Counted from the first letter of the stretch, positions 45,340 to 54,967 are shown. The stretch: 64,000 nucleotides of DNA from Selenomonadaceae bacterium (GCA_017446845.1 JAFSOQ010000061.1:20718-84717); one strand, 5' to 3'. The notes: generated by a model from the sequence alone, not told the origin. Made by a program: numbers and translations.

Positions 45340-46998
45340 TTGCAGACTAAAGATAAAATTGCGGCGGTCGTCAAAGCGGCAACCGAATCGGCAATGAATG
45401 ACGGCGCGTTAAAATTTTCAGACGCCTTGCCCGAAGTTGCGTTGGAAGTTCCGCCGAAAAAAGAATTCGGAGATTTCGCGACTAACTTCGCAATGCAGAC
45501 CTCGAAAATTTTCAGGACATCGCCGCGCAAAATCGCCGAAGAAATTAAATCGCGAATCAATTCCGACCTGTTCGAGCGGATTGAAATTGCGGGCGCGGGT
45601 TTCATGAATTTTTATCTGCATAGCGACGTTATTTACCGCGAGCTTAAAGAAATTTATGACGAGGGAAAAAATTTCGGACACTTGCCTTGCAAACAGAACG
45701 TCACGATTCAGATTGAATACGTCAGCGCGAATCCGACGGGACTTTTGCACGTAGGTCACGGACGCGGCGCGGCGGCGGGTTCGGCTATCGTCAACATCAT
45801 GCGGGCGGCGGGCTACAACGTCGAGAGCGAATATTACATCAACGACGCCGGCAATCAAATGGACATGCTTGCAATTTCCGTCAACGCCCGTTATCTGGAA
45901 TTGCTCGGACAAAAAATTGATTTTCCCGAAAACGGTTATCGCGGCGAGGACATTATCGAAACGGCGCGCAGAATAATTATTCGTCACGGAAAAAAATTTT
46001 TGGACATGCCCGAAGACGAACGCTTGAAAATTTTGGGCGAGCTTGCCTACGCCGATAAAATGTTTGAACTTCAAGACGACCTGGAAAATTTCCGCGTGCA
46101 CTTCGACGTTTGGTTCAGCGAAAAAACTTTGCACCCCGATAAAATTAACGCGGCGATTGACCTGCTCAAAGAAAACGGCAACGTCTACGAAAAGGACGGC
46201 GCACTTTGGTTAGCCTCGACAAAATACGGCGACGACAAAGACCGCGTAGTCATTCGCGAGAACGGCGAGCCGACATATCTTGCCGCCGACATTGCTTATC
46301 ATAAAAATAAGTTCGACCGCGGCTTTGGCGAGCTGATAAATATTTGGGGCGCGGATCATCACGGCTACGTTGCGCGTGTCAAGGCGGCAATGAAAATGCT
46401 CGGCTACGACGCCGATAAACTCAAAATTATTTTTTTGCAGATGGTATCGCTGTTCAGAAGCGGCGAGGCGGTTAAAATGTCAAAGCGGGCAGGCACGGCG
46501 ATTCCCTTGCGCGAACTTATGGAAGAAGTCGGCACGGACGCGGCAAGATATTTTTTCCTTATGCGTTCGACGGACAGCCAACTTGATTTTGATTTGGATT
46601 TGGCAAAGTCGCAAAGCGCGGACAATCCCGTTTACTACATTCAATACGCGCACGCCAGAATTTGTTCGATTTTCCGTCAAGCTGAAGAAAACGGCTTAAA
46701 ACTCGACGGCGAGCCGAAATTTTCGCTGATGAATTCGGCGGCGGAAATTGACTTGATGAATAAAATTTTTGAATACCCCGACGAGATTGAGAAAGCGGCT
46801 GTCGAATATTCTCCGCAACGCATTGCACGCTACGTTTACGATTTGGCGTCGACGTTCAGCAGTTTTTATCGCGACTGCAGGATTTTGGGCGTCGAAGAAG
46901 ATTTGGCTATTGCTCGGCTTGCGCTTTTGAAAATTACTCAACACACGATTCAACACGCATTAAATTTGTTGGGAGTTTCCGCTCCGGAAAGGATGTAA
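45340..46998 (+). CDS. argS: Arginyl-tRNA synthetase
   Basis: Class I synthetase charging tRNA-Arg. The HIGH-type motif SANPTGLLHVGHGRGAA, the N-terminal additional domain, KMSK-type VKMSKRAGT, YVQYAHAR-like YYIQYAHARICS and the C-terminal anticodon-binding DALRP helices are present; 552 residues is normal. A TTG start follows GGGAGGG. It opens the plus-strand run through tatD. Confidence 0.97.
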   Translation: MQTKDKIAAVVKAATESAMNDGALKFSDALPEVALEVPPKKEFGDFATNFAMQTSKIFRTSPRKIAEEIKSRINSDLFERIEIAGAGFMNFYLHSDVIYRELKEIYDEGKNFGHLPCKQNVTIQIEYVSANPTGLLHVGHGRGAAAGSAIVNIMRAAGYNVESEYYINDAGNQMDMLAISVNARYLELLGQKIDFPENGYRGEDIIETARRIIIRHGKKFLDMPEDERLKILGELAYADKMFELQDDLENFRVHFDVWFSEKTLHPDKINAAIDLLKENGNVYEKDGALWLASTKYGDDKDRVVIRENGEPTYLAADIAYHKNKFDRGFGELINIWGADHHGYVARVKAAMKMLGYDADKLKIIFLQMVSLFRSGEAVKMSKRAGTAIPLRELMEEVGTDAARYFFLMRSTDSQLDFDLDLAKSQSADNPVYYIQYAHARICSIFRQAEENGLKLDGEPKFSLMNSAAEIDLMNKIFEYPDEIEKAAVEYSPQRIARYVYDLASTFSSFYRDCRILGVEEDLAIARLALLKITQHTIQHALNLLGVSAPERM

Positions 46999-47002
46999 TG
47001 TC

Positions 47003-47680
47003 ATGAGAAAAATTTTTTTTACGTTGGTAGCGGTGATGATTATGTTCGCTTTCCAAAATGCGCAAGCTCAACCTTCTCCGCAATGGGTTAAGGATTTACC
47101 CGCCGCTAAAGCTTCAAAGCAAATGGTTATCATCGCGGGCGTTCAAGGTTCGGACGCTTGGATTTCCATGCACGAAAAAATTAACGGCGAGTGGGAACAG
47201 ATTATGACGACGCCCGGCTTTGTCGGCAAGGACGGTCTCGGCAAACTTCGTGAGGGCGACGGTAAAACTCCCGTCGGAACTTTTAAATTTGACTGCGCGT
47301 TCGGCATTGCCCCCGACCCCGGTTGTGCGATTCCTTACATTCAAGTCAACGAGTATCATTATTGGTCGGGCGACAGAAATTTCAAATACAATAAGCTTGT
47401 CGACGTGCGCAAGGCTCCTGCCAACTTCAACAAAGATGACAGCGAACATTTGATTGATTACAGCCCGCAATACCTTTACGCGCTGAATATAAGTTACAAT
47501 GCTGCGTGCACACCCGACAAAGGCTCCGCGATATTCATGCGCTGTTTTGAACCTGCCAAGCCTTACACGGGCGGCTCCGTCATGATTCCCGAAGATAAAA
47601 TGCTTTTCGTCATGCAACACGTCAAATCGGATTGCGCGTGCATCATCGACACTTTAGAAAACTTGAGAGGCAACTTCTAA
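47003..47680 (+). CDS. L,D-transpeptidase-like protein with substituted active site
   Basis: A signal peptide (about 1-22) precedes a YkuD-like L,D-transpeptidase domain: MTTPGFVGKDGLGKLREGDGKTPVGTF, IPYIQVNEYHYWSGD and YALNISYNAACTPDKGSAIF. The active-site block reads FMRCF..YTGGSVMIPED, with arginine where the downstream paralogue has histidine and serine where it has the catalytic cysteine. It is therefore probably inactive as a transpeptidase and may bind or regulate. It starts two codons after argS ends. Confidence 0.88.
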   Translation: MRKIFFTLVAVMIMFAFQNAQAQPSPQWVKDLPAAKASKQMVIIAGVQGSDAWISMHEKINGEWEQIMTTPGFVGKDGLGKLREGDGKTPVGTFKFDCAFGIAPDPGCAIPYIQVNEYHYWSGDRNFKYNKLVDVRKAPANFNKDDSEHLIDYSPQYLYALNISYNAACTPDKGSAIFMRCFEPAKPYTGGSVMIPEDKMLFVMQHVKSDCACIIDTLENLRGNF

Positions 47681-47702
47681 AAATTTTTAGGAGATATGAT
47701 TT

Positions 47703-48476
47703 ATGCGAAAAATTTTCTTGACGGTGGTGGTGGTGATTATGTTTGCTCTTCAGTCCGCGCAGGCGGCAACACCTTCGCCGCAATGGGTTAAAAATCTTCC
47801 GATCGCCCGAAATCCAAATGTGAATGACTACGCTCAAGCTGTTCTGTCTTTGGGAGAACGTATAGCCTTTGGCGGCAATTCTCCTTCGAACGCAAACAAC
47901 AGCTTTGTCGAGCAAATGATTGTTGTCGCGGGTATTCAAGGAACGACGGCTTGGATTTCCATGCATGAAAGAAATTCTGCGGGCGAATGGGAACAAATCA
48001 TGACGACGCCCGGCTTTATCGGCAAAAACGGTCTCGGCAAAGTTAAGGAGGGCGACAACAAAACTCCGGTTGGCACATTCAGATTTGATTATGCGTTCGG
48101 AATTGCGCCCGATCCCGGTTGCGCCATTCCCTACGTCCAAATTAATGAAAATCACTACTGGTCGGGCGATTGGAATTACAAATACAATCAGCTTGTCGAC
48201 GTGCGGGAGGCTCCCGCCAATTTCGATACGAGATACAGCGAGCATTTGACTGACTACAATCCACATTACCTTTACGCGTTGAATATGGGTTATAACGCCG
48301 AGTGCACGCCCGGCAGAGGTTCCGCGCTGTTCATGCATTGCTTTGGACCTGCCAAGCCGTGGACGGGCGGTTGCGTCGGCTTGCCCGAAGACAAAATGCT
48401 TTTCGTCATGCAACACATTCGCCCAGGTTGCGCCTGTGTCATTGATTCTTTAACAAATTTGGGAGGTTCACTCTAA
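47703..48476 (+). CDS. L,D-transpeptidase (YkuD-like)
   Basis: The 257-residue exported paralogue shares most of its sequence with the gene before it. It keeps the HC...GGC active site (FMHCFGPAKPWTGGCVGLPED) and so should form 3-3 peptidoglycan cross-links or attach proteins to the wall. An extra segment of about 32 residues (LPIARNPNVNDYAQAV..) follows the signal peptide. AGGAGA precedes the ATG. rpoE follows with no gap. Confidence 0.92.
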   Translation: MRKIFLTVVVVIMFALQSAQAATPSPQWVKNLPIARNPNVNDYAQAVLSLGERIAFGGNSPSNANNSFVEQMIVVAGIQGTTAWISMHERNSAGEWEQIMTTPGFIGKNGLGKVKEGDNKTPVGTFRFDYAFGIAPDPGCAIPYVQINENHYWSGDWNYKYNQLVDVREAPANFDTRYSEHLTDYNPHYLYALNMGYNAECTPGRGSALFMHCFGPAKPWTGGCVGLPEDKMLFVMQHIRPGCACVIDSLTNLGGSL

Positions 48477-48752
48477 ATGGAAGAAAATATTTCTGAAGTC
48501 GACATTGCTTATCAAATTCTTGTCGATTCGGGCAAGGACAATCCGATTTACTTTAAAAATTTGATTCGCGAGATTATCGCCAGAAAAAATAAAACTGTTC
48601 AGAACGAGGCGGCGGCTATTTCCGAAATTTACACGATGATTAATATGGACAGTCGTTTTCAGCACATAAAGGACGGACTTTGGGGTTTAGCCGATTGGGA
48701 ATTGACCGAAACAAAGCGTTCGCGTTCGTCGACCAAGACGACCGTTAAATAA
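48477..48752 (+). CDS. rpoE: RNA polymerase delta subunit (HARE-HTH domain)
   Basis: The 91-residue protein matches the N-terminal HARE-HTH domain of RpoE: DIAYQILVDSGKDNPIYFKNLI, AISEIYTMINMDSRFQHIKDGLWGLADWEL. The long acidic tail of the Bacillus delta factor is missing and replaced by a short basic end (KRSRSSTKTTVK). The ATG directly follows the transpeptidase stop, and GGGAGG lies inside that gene's last codons. Confidence 0.85.
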   Translation: MEENISEVDIAYQILVDSGKDNPIYFKNLIREIIARKNKTVQNEAAAISEIYTMINMDSRFQHIKDGLWGLADWELTETKRSRSSTKTTVK

Positions 48753-48758
48753 TTTAGC

Positions 48759-48813
48759 CGTTGTGAGGGTTAAATGTCGTGTCACACCAAGATTTTATTC
48801 AACCCTCACAACG
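48759..48813. repeat. Long perfect inverted repeat after rpoE
   Basis: CGTTGTGAGGGTT and AACCCTCACAACG are exact complements (13 pairs) separated by 29 bases. There is no T-run, so it may be a protein-binding site or an RNA-stabilising hairpin. Confidence 0.75.
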
Positions 48814-48833
48814 AATTAGCTCATAATTCCTAA

Positions 48834-48862
48834 TTGAAAAAACGCCAGGGCTGTGTTAAGAT
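48834..48862 (+). promoter_or_regulatory. Putative promoter of the sigma-factor gene
   Basis: TTGAAA and TAAGAT are spaced by 17 bases and lie 45 bp before the start. The -35 box is part of a short heptad-like run (ATTCCTAATTG). Confidence 0.55.
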
Positions 48863-48906
48863 AAACAAAAGAAAATTTTTTGCTTCGCGCAGGAAGGCGG
48901 AGACTT

Positions 48907-49452
48907 ATGGCTGATAATTACTACAACACACTTGCTCAGCGTGCGACGTTCGACGAAGAGGCTTTTGAGGAACTTTACGAATATTTTTTCCCGCGTGTCT
49001 ACAATTTTATTTATGCGCGGCTGAAAAATTCTGCGGACGCCGACGATGTGACGAGCGTAACTTTCATGAAGATGAATGAAAATCTTGAACGCTACAATCC
49101 TGAAGTGGCTGCCTTTTCGACGTGGCTTTTTAGGATTGCAAACAATGCGATAATCGACCACACACGCCGCCAAGAAAAAAATCGAGAGAGCGAGTGGGAA
49201 GATTTCTTCGACCCTGCCGCGCCCGAATATGAAGAACCCGAACATCAAATGATGAGAAGTGAGGCAAGTCGCGGGCTTTTGGCGGCAATCGATAAACTCA
49301 ACGAGCGCGAACGGCGCATTATCGAATTGAGATACTGGGGCGAACAGGATACGCGGACAATCGCCGAGCTGTTATCAATGTCCGAAAGCAATGTTCGCGT
49401 GACGCTTCACCGCACTCTTGAAAAATTGAAAAAAATTTTGGGCGAGCTGTAA
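48907..49452 (+). CDS. ECF-type RNA polymerase sigma factor
   Basis: The 181-residue protein has region 2 (AFEELYEYFFPRVYNFIYARL, DADDVTSVTFMKM, STWLFRIANNAIIDHTRR) and region 4 (LNERERRIIELRYWGEQDTRTIAELLSMSESNVRVTLHRTLEKL). It directs polymerase to an unknown regulon. ATG at 48907 has GGCGGAG upstream. No obvious membrane anti-sigma factor is adjacent; the next gene is a 64-residue soluble protein. Confidence 0.92.
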   Translation: MADNYYNTLAQRATFDEEAFEELYEYFFPRVYNFIYARLKNSADADDVTSVTFMKMNENLERYNPEVAAFSTWLFRIANNAIIDHTRRQEKNRESEWEDFFDPAAPEYEEPEHQMMRSEASRGLLAAIDKLNERERRIIELRYWGEQDTRTIAELLSMSESNVRVTLHRTLEKLKKILGEL

Positions 49453-49505
49453 CAAAATCCGTTTTGCAACGTATAAGCTTTAAAGATAAATAAGGAGTGA
49501 TTAAA

Positions 49506-49700
49506 ATGACCTTGGAAGACAGATTTGCTCAAACGGATTTTTCGCAGTTCAGCAAGATTAAGGACAGCCTCCTTTTCAGGTTGAAACTTCGTCGCCGCGC
49601 CATAAATGAAGAAATGTCCCTCAACGAACTCGACGAAGTTGTTGCCGCCGGCAATGCTCACATCAACAAGCCCGAAAATAAATATCCGACTCGTCTCTAA
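49506..49700 (+). CDS. Small hypothetical protein downstream of the sigma factor
   Basis: The 64-residue soluble, basic protein (LEDRFAQTDFSQFSKIKDSLLFRL, EEMSLNELDEVVAAGN) has no family I recognise. AAGGAG lies eight bases before the ATG and a terminator follows, which supports expression with the sigma gene. A role in sigma control is possible but unproven. Confidence 0.65.
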   Translation: MTLEDRFAQTDFSQFSKIKDSLLFRLKLRRRAINEEMSLNELDEVVAAGNAHINKPENKYPTRL

Positions 49701-49710
49701 AAAAAATTAT

Positions 49711-49740
49711 CCCTCGCCGATTAATGACGGGGGATTTTTT
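49711..49740 (+). terminator. Terminator after the small gene
   Basis: CCCTCG / CGGGGG six-pair stem with an 11-base loop, followed by six T. Confidence 0.7.
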
Positions 49741-49806
49741 GCTTGCGAACAAGCAAGACAGGTGCGCCGGAAAAAATATTGGTGTAAATTTATGGAGGTT
49801 TTTTTG

Positions 49807-50577
49807 ATGTTTATCGACACGCATTGTCATCTTGAAGACGAAAATTTTTCCGACGACCGAGCAGAAGTTATCGAACATGCAAAAACTTCAAGAGTCGAAC
49901 GGATTATAAATTTCGGAAGTACATTTCAAAGTTCAATCGCCGTCACGGAGCTTGCGAAAAATTTTTCGGAACTTTATGCGGGCGTCGGCATTCACCCCGA
50001 AGAAATTGACGACTTCGACGAAAAAACTTGCACGCGTCTTGCCGAACTTGCCGCCGAAAAAAAAGTTGTCGCGATTGGAGAAATCGGTTTGGATTATCAC
50101 TGGGAAAAAGATTCGGCACGGCGATTGATTCAGCAGAAAATTTTTATTGAGCAACTGGACTTGGCTCGGCAACTGAATTTGCCCGTTTGCATTCACGACC
50201 GCGACGCGCACGGCGATACCTTGAAAATTTTGCAGACGGAGGGAAAAAATCTGCGCGGGGTTTTGCATTGTTATTCGGGCAGTTTGGAGACGGCGCGGGA
50301 AGTTTGGAAGCTCGGTTGGTTTATCGGCGTCGACGGTCCTTTGACGTTTAAAAATTCCGCGAAGTTGCCCGAAGTCGTCAAAGCCGCTCCGCGTGACATG
50401 ATTTTGATTGAAACCGACGCGCCCTATCTTGCGCCCGTACCTTATCGCGGCAAACGTAACGAACCTGCTTACGTCGTCGAAGTCGCAAAGAAATTGTCAG
50501 AGCTTCGCGGCGAAACTTTGGAAGAAGTTGCCGCTTACACCACCGCCAATGCAAAGGAACTTTATAAAATTTTTTGA
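49807..50577 (+). CDS. tatD: TatD family metal-dependent deoxyribonuclease
   Basis: The 256-residue TIM-barrel hydrolase has the metal ligands in FIDTHCHLED, AIGEIGLDYHWEKDS, CIHDRDAHGDT, LHCYSGS and ETDAPYLAPVPYRGKRNEP. The family acts as 3'-5' DNA/RNA exonuclease. ATG at 49807 has GGAGG eight bases upstream. The coding end lies in the first of three copies of a 171-bp tandem repeat, so alternative C-termini (AKELYKIF or AKNLYQLNTE) exist in the DNA, though only the first is in frame. Confidence 0.94.
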   Translation: MFIDTHCHLEDENFSDDRAEVIEHAKTSRVERIINFGSTFQSSIAVTELAKNFSELYAGVGIHPEEIDDFDEKTCTRLAELAAEKKVVAIGEIGLDYHWEKDSARRLIQQKIFIEQLDLARQLNLPVCIHDRDAHGDTLKILQTEGKNLRGVLHCYSGSLETAREVWKLGWFIGVDGPLTFKNSAKLPEVVKAAPRDMILIETDAPYLAPVPYRGKRNEPAYVVEVAKKLSELRGETLEEVAAYTTANAKELYKIF

Positions 50578-50925
50578 GTTTGTACGAACGCGGATATTTG
50601 CTAAAAATTATTGGCACGTTGAATCGCGTCCACTGTTCCGCCGCTTTTAAAGCGGCCAAAAAAATTGTCAGAGCTTCGCGGCGAAACTTTGGAAGAAGTT
50701 GCAGCTTACATCACCGCCAATGCAAAGGAACTTTATAAAATTTTTTGAGTTTGTACGAACGCGGATATTTGCTAAAAATTATTGGCACGTTGAATCGCGT
50801 CCACTGTTCCGCCGCTTTTAAAGCGACCAAAGAAATTGGCAGAGCTTCGCGGCGAAACTTTGGAAGAAGTTGCAGCTTACACCACCGCCAATGCAAAAAA
50901 TCTCTATCAACTCAACACGGAATAA
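50491..50925 (+). repeat. 171-bp tandem repeat of the tatD 3' end plus REP-like element
   Basis: Copies start at 50491, 50662 and 50833 (period exactly 171). Each holds the last 25 or so codons of tatD. The first two also carry a REP-like element (GTACGAACGCGG, GCTAAAAATTATTGGCACG, CGCGTCCACTG, CGCTTTTAAAGCG). The third copy ends in a different tail, AKNLYQLNTE and a stop, and its last bases overlap the converging leucine-rich-repeat gene. Confidence 0.95.
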
Positions 50926-51613
50926 GTTCAGCGTCGTTGTCCTCCAATAATTTATCTTCAAAGTCGTAGCCGACTTCGTAATAAATTTTTTTCAGACTTA
51001 TACAGTTACCAAAAATTTCGTTGCCAATCTCGGTGACGCTCGCGGGAATTGTTATTTCTCTCAAGCTCATGCAATCTCTGAATGCGAAGTCATCAATTTC
51101 TTTGAGACCGTCGGGAAGTTCTATCTTCCACAACAGTGCACAACAGTCAAAAGCACTCTCGCCAATGTAAGTGACATTGTCGGGGATTTTTATTTGGCGC
51201 AAACTCATGCAGCTCATAAAAGTATATCCTTCAATCGCCGTGACGCCGATAGGAATTTTTATTTCCGTCAAGCTTCTGCAGTTGCTGAAAGTTCCTTCGC
51301 CGATATGAGTGACGCTGTCGGGAATTTTTATTTCCGTCAAGCTGTCGCAACCGTTAAAAGCAAGTTCGCCGACAGAAATGATGCCGTCGGGAATTTTTAC
51401 CGCCGATAAATTTTTGCAGTTGCTGAAAGCTTCTCTGCCAATGGAAGTGACGCCCGCTTCAATAATAATTTCTTGAATCGAATCGCGCCGGACTTGCCAC
51501 GGAGTTTCTTTTTGCCAAGAATAATTTTCCATGTCGCCCGTACCGCTGATTGTAAGCGTTCCTTCGTCATCGAGTGTCCAAGTTAAATTTTTTCCGCAAG
51601 TGCCGTTTGACAT
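50912..51613 (-). CDS. BspA-like leucine-rich repeat (LRR_5) protein
   Basis: The 233-residue protein contains about six 23-residue LRR_5 repeats (pattern IKIPDSVTHIGEGTFSNCRSLTE) after an N-terminal WTLDDEGTLTISGTGDM block. Such repeats occur in surface proteins binding host or plant polymers, but I see no signal peptide or anchor, so it may be cytoplasmic. GGAGGCGG precedes the ATG. The last codons lie in the third tatD-tail copy. Confidence 0.85.
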   Translation of the reverse strand: MSNGTCGKNLTWTLDDEGTLTISGTGDMENYSWQKETPWQVRRDSIQEIIIEAGVTSIGREAFSNCKNLSAVKIPDGIISVGELAFNGCDSLTEIKIPDSVTHIGEGTFSNCRSLTEIKIPIGVTAIEGYTFMSCMSLRQIKIPDNVTYIGESAFDCCALLWKIELPDGLKEIDDFAFRDCMSLREITIPASVTEIGNEIFGNCISLKKIYYEVGYDFEDKLLEDNDAELIPC

Positions 51614-51670
51614 TTAACCGCCTCCAAAAAAAATCGCCGCCCGAAATTTGCAGGCAGCGAAAAAATTTTC

Positions 51671-53059
51671 TTACAGTATGAACTGGGATAAGTCGCGGTT
51701 TTTAACAATTTCTTTAAGTCGTTCGTCAACGTAAGCCGCGTCGATTACAAGTTCCGTTTTGCCTTCCTTAACCATGTCGGGAGCCTCGAAGGAAACTTCT
51801 TCCAACAATTTCTCAAGCAAGGTGTGCAAGCGTCGTGCGCCGATGTCTTCGGACTGTTCGTTGACGACTTCGGCAAGTTCGGCTATGCGTTCGATTGCTT
51901 CATCTTTGAAATCCAATGCAAGCCCTTCCGTCTCCAAAAGTGCTTTGTATTGTTTGATAAGCGCGTTTTTCGGTTCGGTCAAAATTTTCTCGAAATCCGC
52001 CTTGAGCAAAGATTTTAACTCGACTCGAATCGGGAAACGTCCTTGCAATTCCGGAATTAGGTCGGAAGGTTTGGCAGTGTGAAATGCGCCCGCTGCTATG
52101 AATAAAATGTAATCGGTTTTGACGGGACCATATTTGGTCATGACGGTGGAGCCTTCGACAATCGGCAGAATATCACGTTGCACGCCTTCGCGGCTGACGT
52201 CGGGACCGGAAGAGGAGCCTTTGACCGCAACTTTATCAATTTCGTCAAGGAAGACAATCCCGCTGCGTTCGGCAAGTTCGACGGCGGCTTCCGAAACTTC
52301 TTCCATGTCGATAAGTTTTTCGGCTTCTTCCTGCTCCAAAATTTTCCGCGCGGCTGCAACGGTGACTTTCCGCTTGCGCATACGTTTCGGCATGAGAGAA
52401 CTTACCATATCCTGAAGATTATCGCCCATGCCCTCCAAACTGGAGCCGGAAAACATTCCTACCATCGGCTTTGCATGGTCGGCAACTTCCAACTCGATGA
52501 CTTGCTCCTCAAGCTTGCCTGCCTCCAAACGTTTGCGGATAAATTCGCGCCCCGGTTTTTTTGTCTCGTCAATTTCTGCAGACTGTGTTGCTTCCGTATC
52601 GGCATTGCCGAAAAGTTTTCCGAGCGGATTTTGCGAACGTTTCGGTTCGGGAACTAAAATATCAAGCAACCTTTCCACGGCATTTTGAGCGGCTTTATCC
52701 TTAACTTCTTCAGTCTTTTGCTTGCGAACCATGCGCACGGCCGTTTGAACGAGGTCGCGGATAATCGATTCGACATCGCGCCCGACGTAGCCGACTTCGG
52801 TGAATTTTGTCGCCTCAACTTTTATAAAAGGTGCTTGAACGAGTTTGGCGAGGCGGCGAGCAATTTCGGTTTTGCCCACGCCCGTGGAGCCAATCATTAA
52901 AATATTTTTAGGGATGACGTCGTCGCGCATTTCGTCGGGCAATTTGTGACTGCGCCAACGATTTCTAAGAGCAACGGCGACGGCTTTCTTGGCGTCAAAC
53001 TGTCCGACGATAAAGTTATCAAGATTTTCAACGATTTGACGCGGAGATAGATTAGACAC
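51671..53059 (-). CDS. hslU: ATP-dependent protease ATPase subunit HslU
   Basis: HslU unfolds substrates for HslV. The 462-residue protein has [16 protein letters not shown], Walker [10 protein letters not shown] (57-65), the variable I domain with [12 protein letters not shown], Walker [12 protein letters not shown], and the C-terminal FIL tail (DLSQFIL) that docks on HslV. GTG at 53059 behind a G-rich SD is chosen because it begins [11 protein letters not shown], the family start. It is unlinked from hslV. Confidence 0.96.
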   Translation of the reverse strand: MSNLSPRQIVENLDNFIVGQFDAKKAVAVALRNRWRSHKLPDEMRDDVIPKNILMIGSTGVGKTEIARRLAKLVQAPFIKVEATKFTEVGYVGRDVESIIRDLVQTAVRMVRKQKTEEVKDKAAQNAVERLLDILVPEPKRSQNPLGKLFGNADTEATQSAEIDETKKPGREFIRKRLEAGKLEEQVIELEVADHAKPMVGMFSGSSLEGMGDNLQDMVSSLMPKRMRKRKVTVAAARKILEQEEAEKLIDMEEVSEAAVELAERSGIVFLDEIDKVAVKGSSSGPDVSREGVQRDILPIVEGSTVMTKYGPVKTDYILFIAAGAFHTAKPSDLIPELQGRFPIRVELKSLLKADFEKILTEPKNALIKQYKALLETEGLALDFKDEAIERIAELAEVVNEQSEDIGARRLHTLLEKLLEEVSFEAPDMVKEGKTELVIDAAYVDERLKEIVKNRDLSQFIL

Positions 53060-53216
53060 GCAAAAACCCCCGTTAAAAAATAGTTTGCTATCATAAAAAG
53101 CGGCAAAATTATATAACGCGCCGAAAAAAAAGTAAAGAGTATTAATCGGGGCAAAAGACTTGCCAAATAAAATTTCTTGGCTTAGAATTTTATCAAAACT
53201 TTTCGGAGCACAATTT

Positions 53217-54194
53217 ATGCAAACGATAAAAATTTCTTTAATCGGCATGGCGGCGATTGCCGGATTTTTTTTGAGCTTGATTCAAGGTTCGGTTGAAATA
53301 TCTTCCGCGCAAATTTTTTATGACTTACTCGGCGTCGGAGAAGTGACACTCGACGAAACGAAGCGACAAATTTTGGAAAATATTCGTTTGCCGCGGACGA
53401 TAGTCGCGATTCTCGTCGGAGTGAATTTGTCATTGTCGGGAGCGATTTTGCAAGCCGTAATGAAAAATCCTCTGGCAGACCCGCACATAATCGGAATATC
53501 GTCGGGCGCGGGCTTATTCGGAATTTTCGTCATGATGATTTTCGGCGACGCGGGAGCATTGGTAACACCTGCGGCATTCGTCGGAGCAATGTTGGCGGCC
53601 GCGCTGATTTATATTTTGGCATGGAAGGACGGAATTCGCCCGATTAGAGTAATTTTGGCGGGCGTGGCAGTCAGTGCATTTTTGGGCGCGGGAATCTCGG
53701 CATTGCTGATTTTTTATTCCGATAAAGTTCACGGCACACTACTTTGGATGGTCGGCGGATTATCCGCGCGGAGTTGGCAGCACGTCGAACTTTTATTGCC
53801 CTACTCAATTTTCGGAACGTGCTTAACTTTTTTGGCGGCGCGACATTTGAACGTTTTGCAGTTGGGCGACGAAGTTGCAAAAGGTTTGGGCTTGCGAGTA
53901 AATCTCGTGCGGACAATTTTAACGGCATTGGCAGCGTTGTTGGCGGCGTCGGCGGTATGTGTCGTCGGCTTACTCGGTTTCGTCGGATTAATCGTCCCGC
54001 ACTCGGCGCGACTTATCCTCGGCTCGGACTATCGAATTTTATTGCCGGGCGCGGCACTTTTGGGCGCGGCAGTCGTCACGATAAGCGACACCTTTGCCCG
54101 AACGATTTTTGCTCCGACAGAATTGCCCGTCGGAATTTTAATGGCAATGCTCGGCGCACCGTTCTTTTTGTACTTGTTGAGGAAAGAATTATGA
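53217..54194 (+). CDS. ABC transporter permease, FecCD/BtuC family
   Basis: The 325-residue integral membrane protein has about ten helices and the family motifs [53 protein letters not shown], and [21 protein letters not shown] with [17 protein letters not shown]. It imports iron-siderophore, heme or cobalamin. ATG at 53217 lies nine bases after CGGAG. The ATPase gene overlaps its stop by four bases. No substrate-binding protein is encoded nearby. Confidence 0.92.
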   Translation: MQTIKISLIGMAAIAGFFLSLIQGSVEISSAQIFYDLLGVGEVTLDETKRQILENIRLPRTIVAILVGVNLSLSGAILQAVMKNPLADPHIIGISSGAGLFGIFVMMIFGDAGALVTPAAFVGAMLAAALIYILAWKDGIRPIRVILAGVAVSAFLGAGISALLIFYSDKVHGTLLWMVGGLSARSWQHVELLLPYSIFGTCLTFLAARHLNVLQLGDEVAKGLGLRVNLVRTILTALAALLAASAVCVVGLLGFVGLIVPHSARLILGSDYRILLPGAALLGAAVVTISDTFARTIFAPTELPVGILMAMLGAPFFLYLLRKEL

Positions 54195-54967
54195 ATTTAT
54201 CGGCTGAAAAAATTTTCGTGACAATCGGCGGCAAAGAAATTTTGTGCGACGTGAATTATAAATTTGCTTCGGGCAAGCGCACGGCGATTATCGGACCGAA
54301 CGGCGCAGGTAAATCGACGCTGTTAAAAGTTTTATGCCTGCTCAATGAAAAATTTTCGGGCGTCGTGACACTCGACGGAAAAGATATTCGCACAATTGGC
54401 AGAAAAAATTTATCGCGGGTAATGGCAATTCTTCCGCAAGAACGCGACGCGCCTCAAGATACAACTGTCAGACAGCTCGTATCGTTCGGACGTTTCCCGC
54501 ACAGAAAATTTTTCGGCGGCGATTCGGCAGAAGATTCGGAGGCAATAAAAAACGCTCTCGAACTCACAAAGCTCACGGACTTCGAAAATCGGCAAGTAAT
54601 TTCTTTATCGGGCGGCGAACGGCAACGCGCTTGGCTGGCTATGACTTTGGCTCAGCGTCCGAAAATTTTATTGCTCGACGAGCCGACAACTTATTTGGAC
54701 ATCGCTCACCAACTCGAAGTCATGGACATTATCGCCGACGTAAATAAAAAATTTTCCACGACGATTATCATGGTTTTGCACGATATAAATCACGCGCGAC
54801 TTTACTCCGACGAAGTTTTGATTCTCAAAGACAAAAAAATTTTCGCGGCGGGTTATCCGACAGAAATTTTGTCCGCGAAAATTTTAAGCGAAGTCTTTAA
54901 CGTCGAAGCCGACATTTTCACAAACGCGGCGGGCGACAAAATTATTTTCCCGATAAAAAATCATTAA
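54191..54967 (+). CDS. ABC transporter ATP-binding protein (FecE/BtuD type)
   Basis: The 258-residue ATPase has Walker A IIGPNGAGKSTLL, Q-loop LPQERDAP, signature LSGGERQRAWLA, Walker B ILLLDEPTTYLDI and the H-loop VLHDINHA. YLDIAHQLEVMDI is typical for iron-chelate importers. Start ATGA overlap with the permease gene implies coupled translation. Confidence 0.94.
   Translation: MNLSAEKIFVTIGGKEILCDVNYKFASGKRTAIIGPNGAGKSTLLKVLCLLNEKFSGVVTLDGKDIRTIGRKNLSRVMAILPQERDAPQDTTVRQLVSFGRFPHRKFFGGDSAEDSEAIKNALELTKLTDFENRQVISLSGGERQRAWLAMTLAQRPKILLLDEPTTYLDIAHQLEVMDIIADVNKKFSTTIIMVLHDINHARLYSDEVLILKDKKIFAAGYPTEILSAKILSEVFNVEADIFTNAAGDKIIFPIKNH

Noticed and set aside
50491..50925. CRISPR array
   Set aside because: The period is 171 bp and the repeated unit is coding DNA of tatD plus a REP-like element; there are no short repeats with unique spacers and no cas genes.
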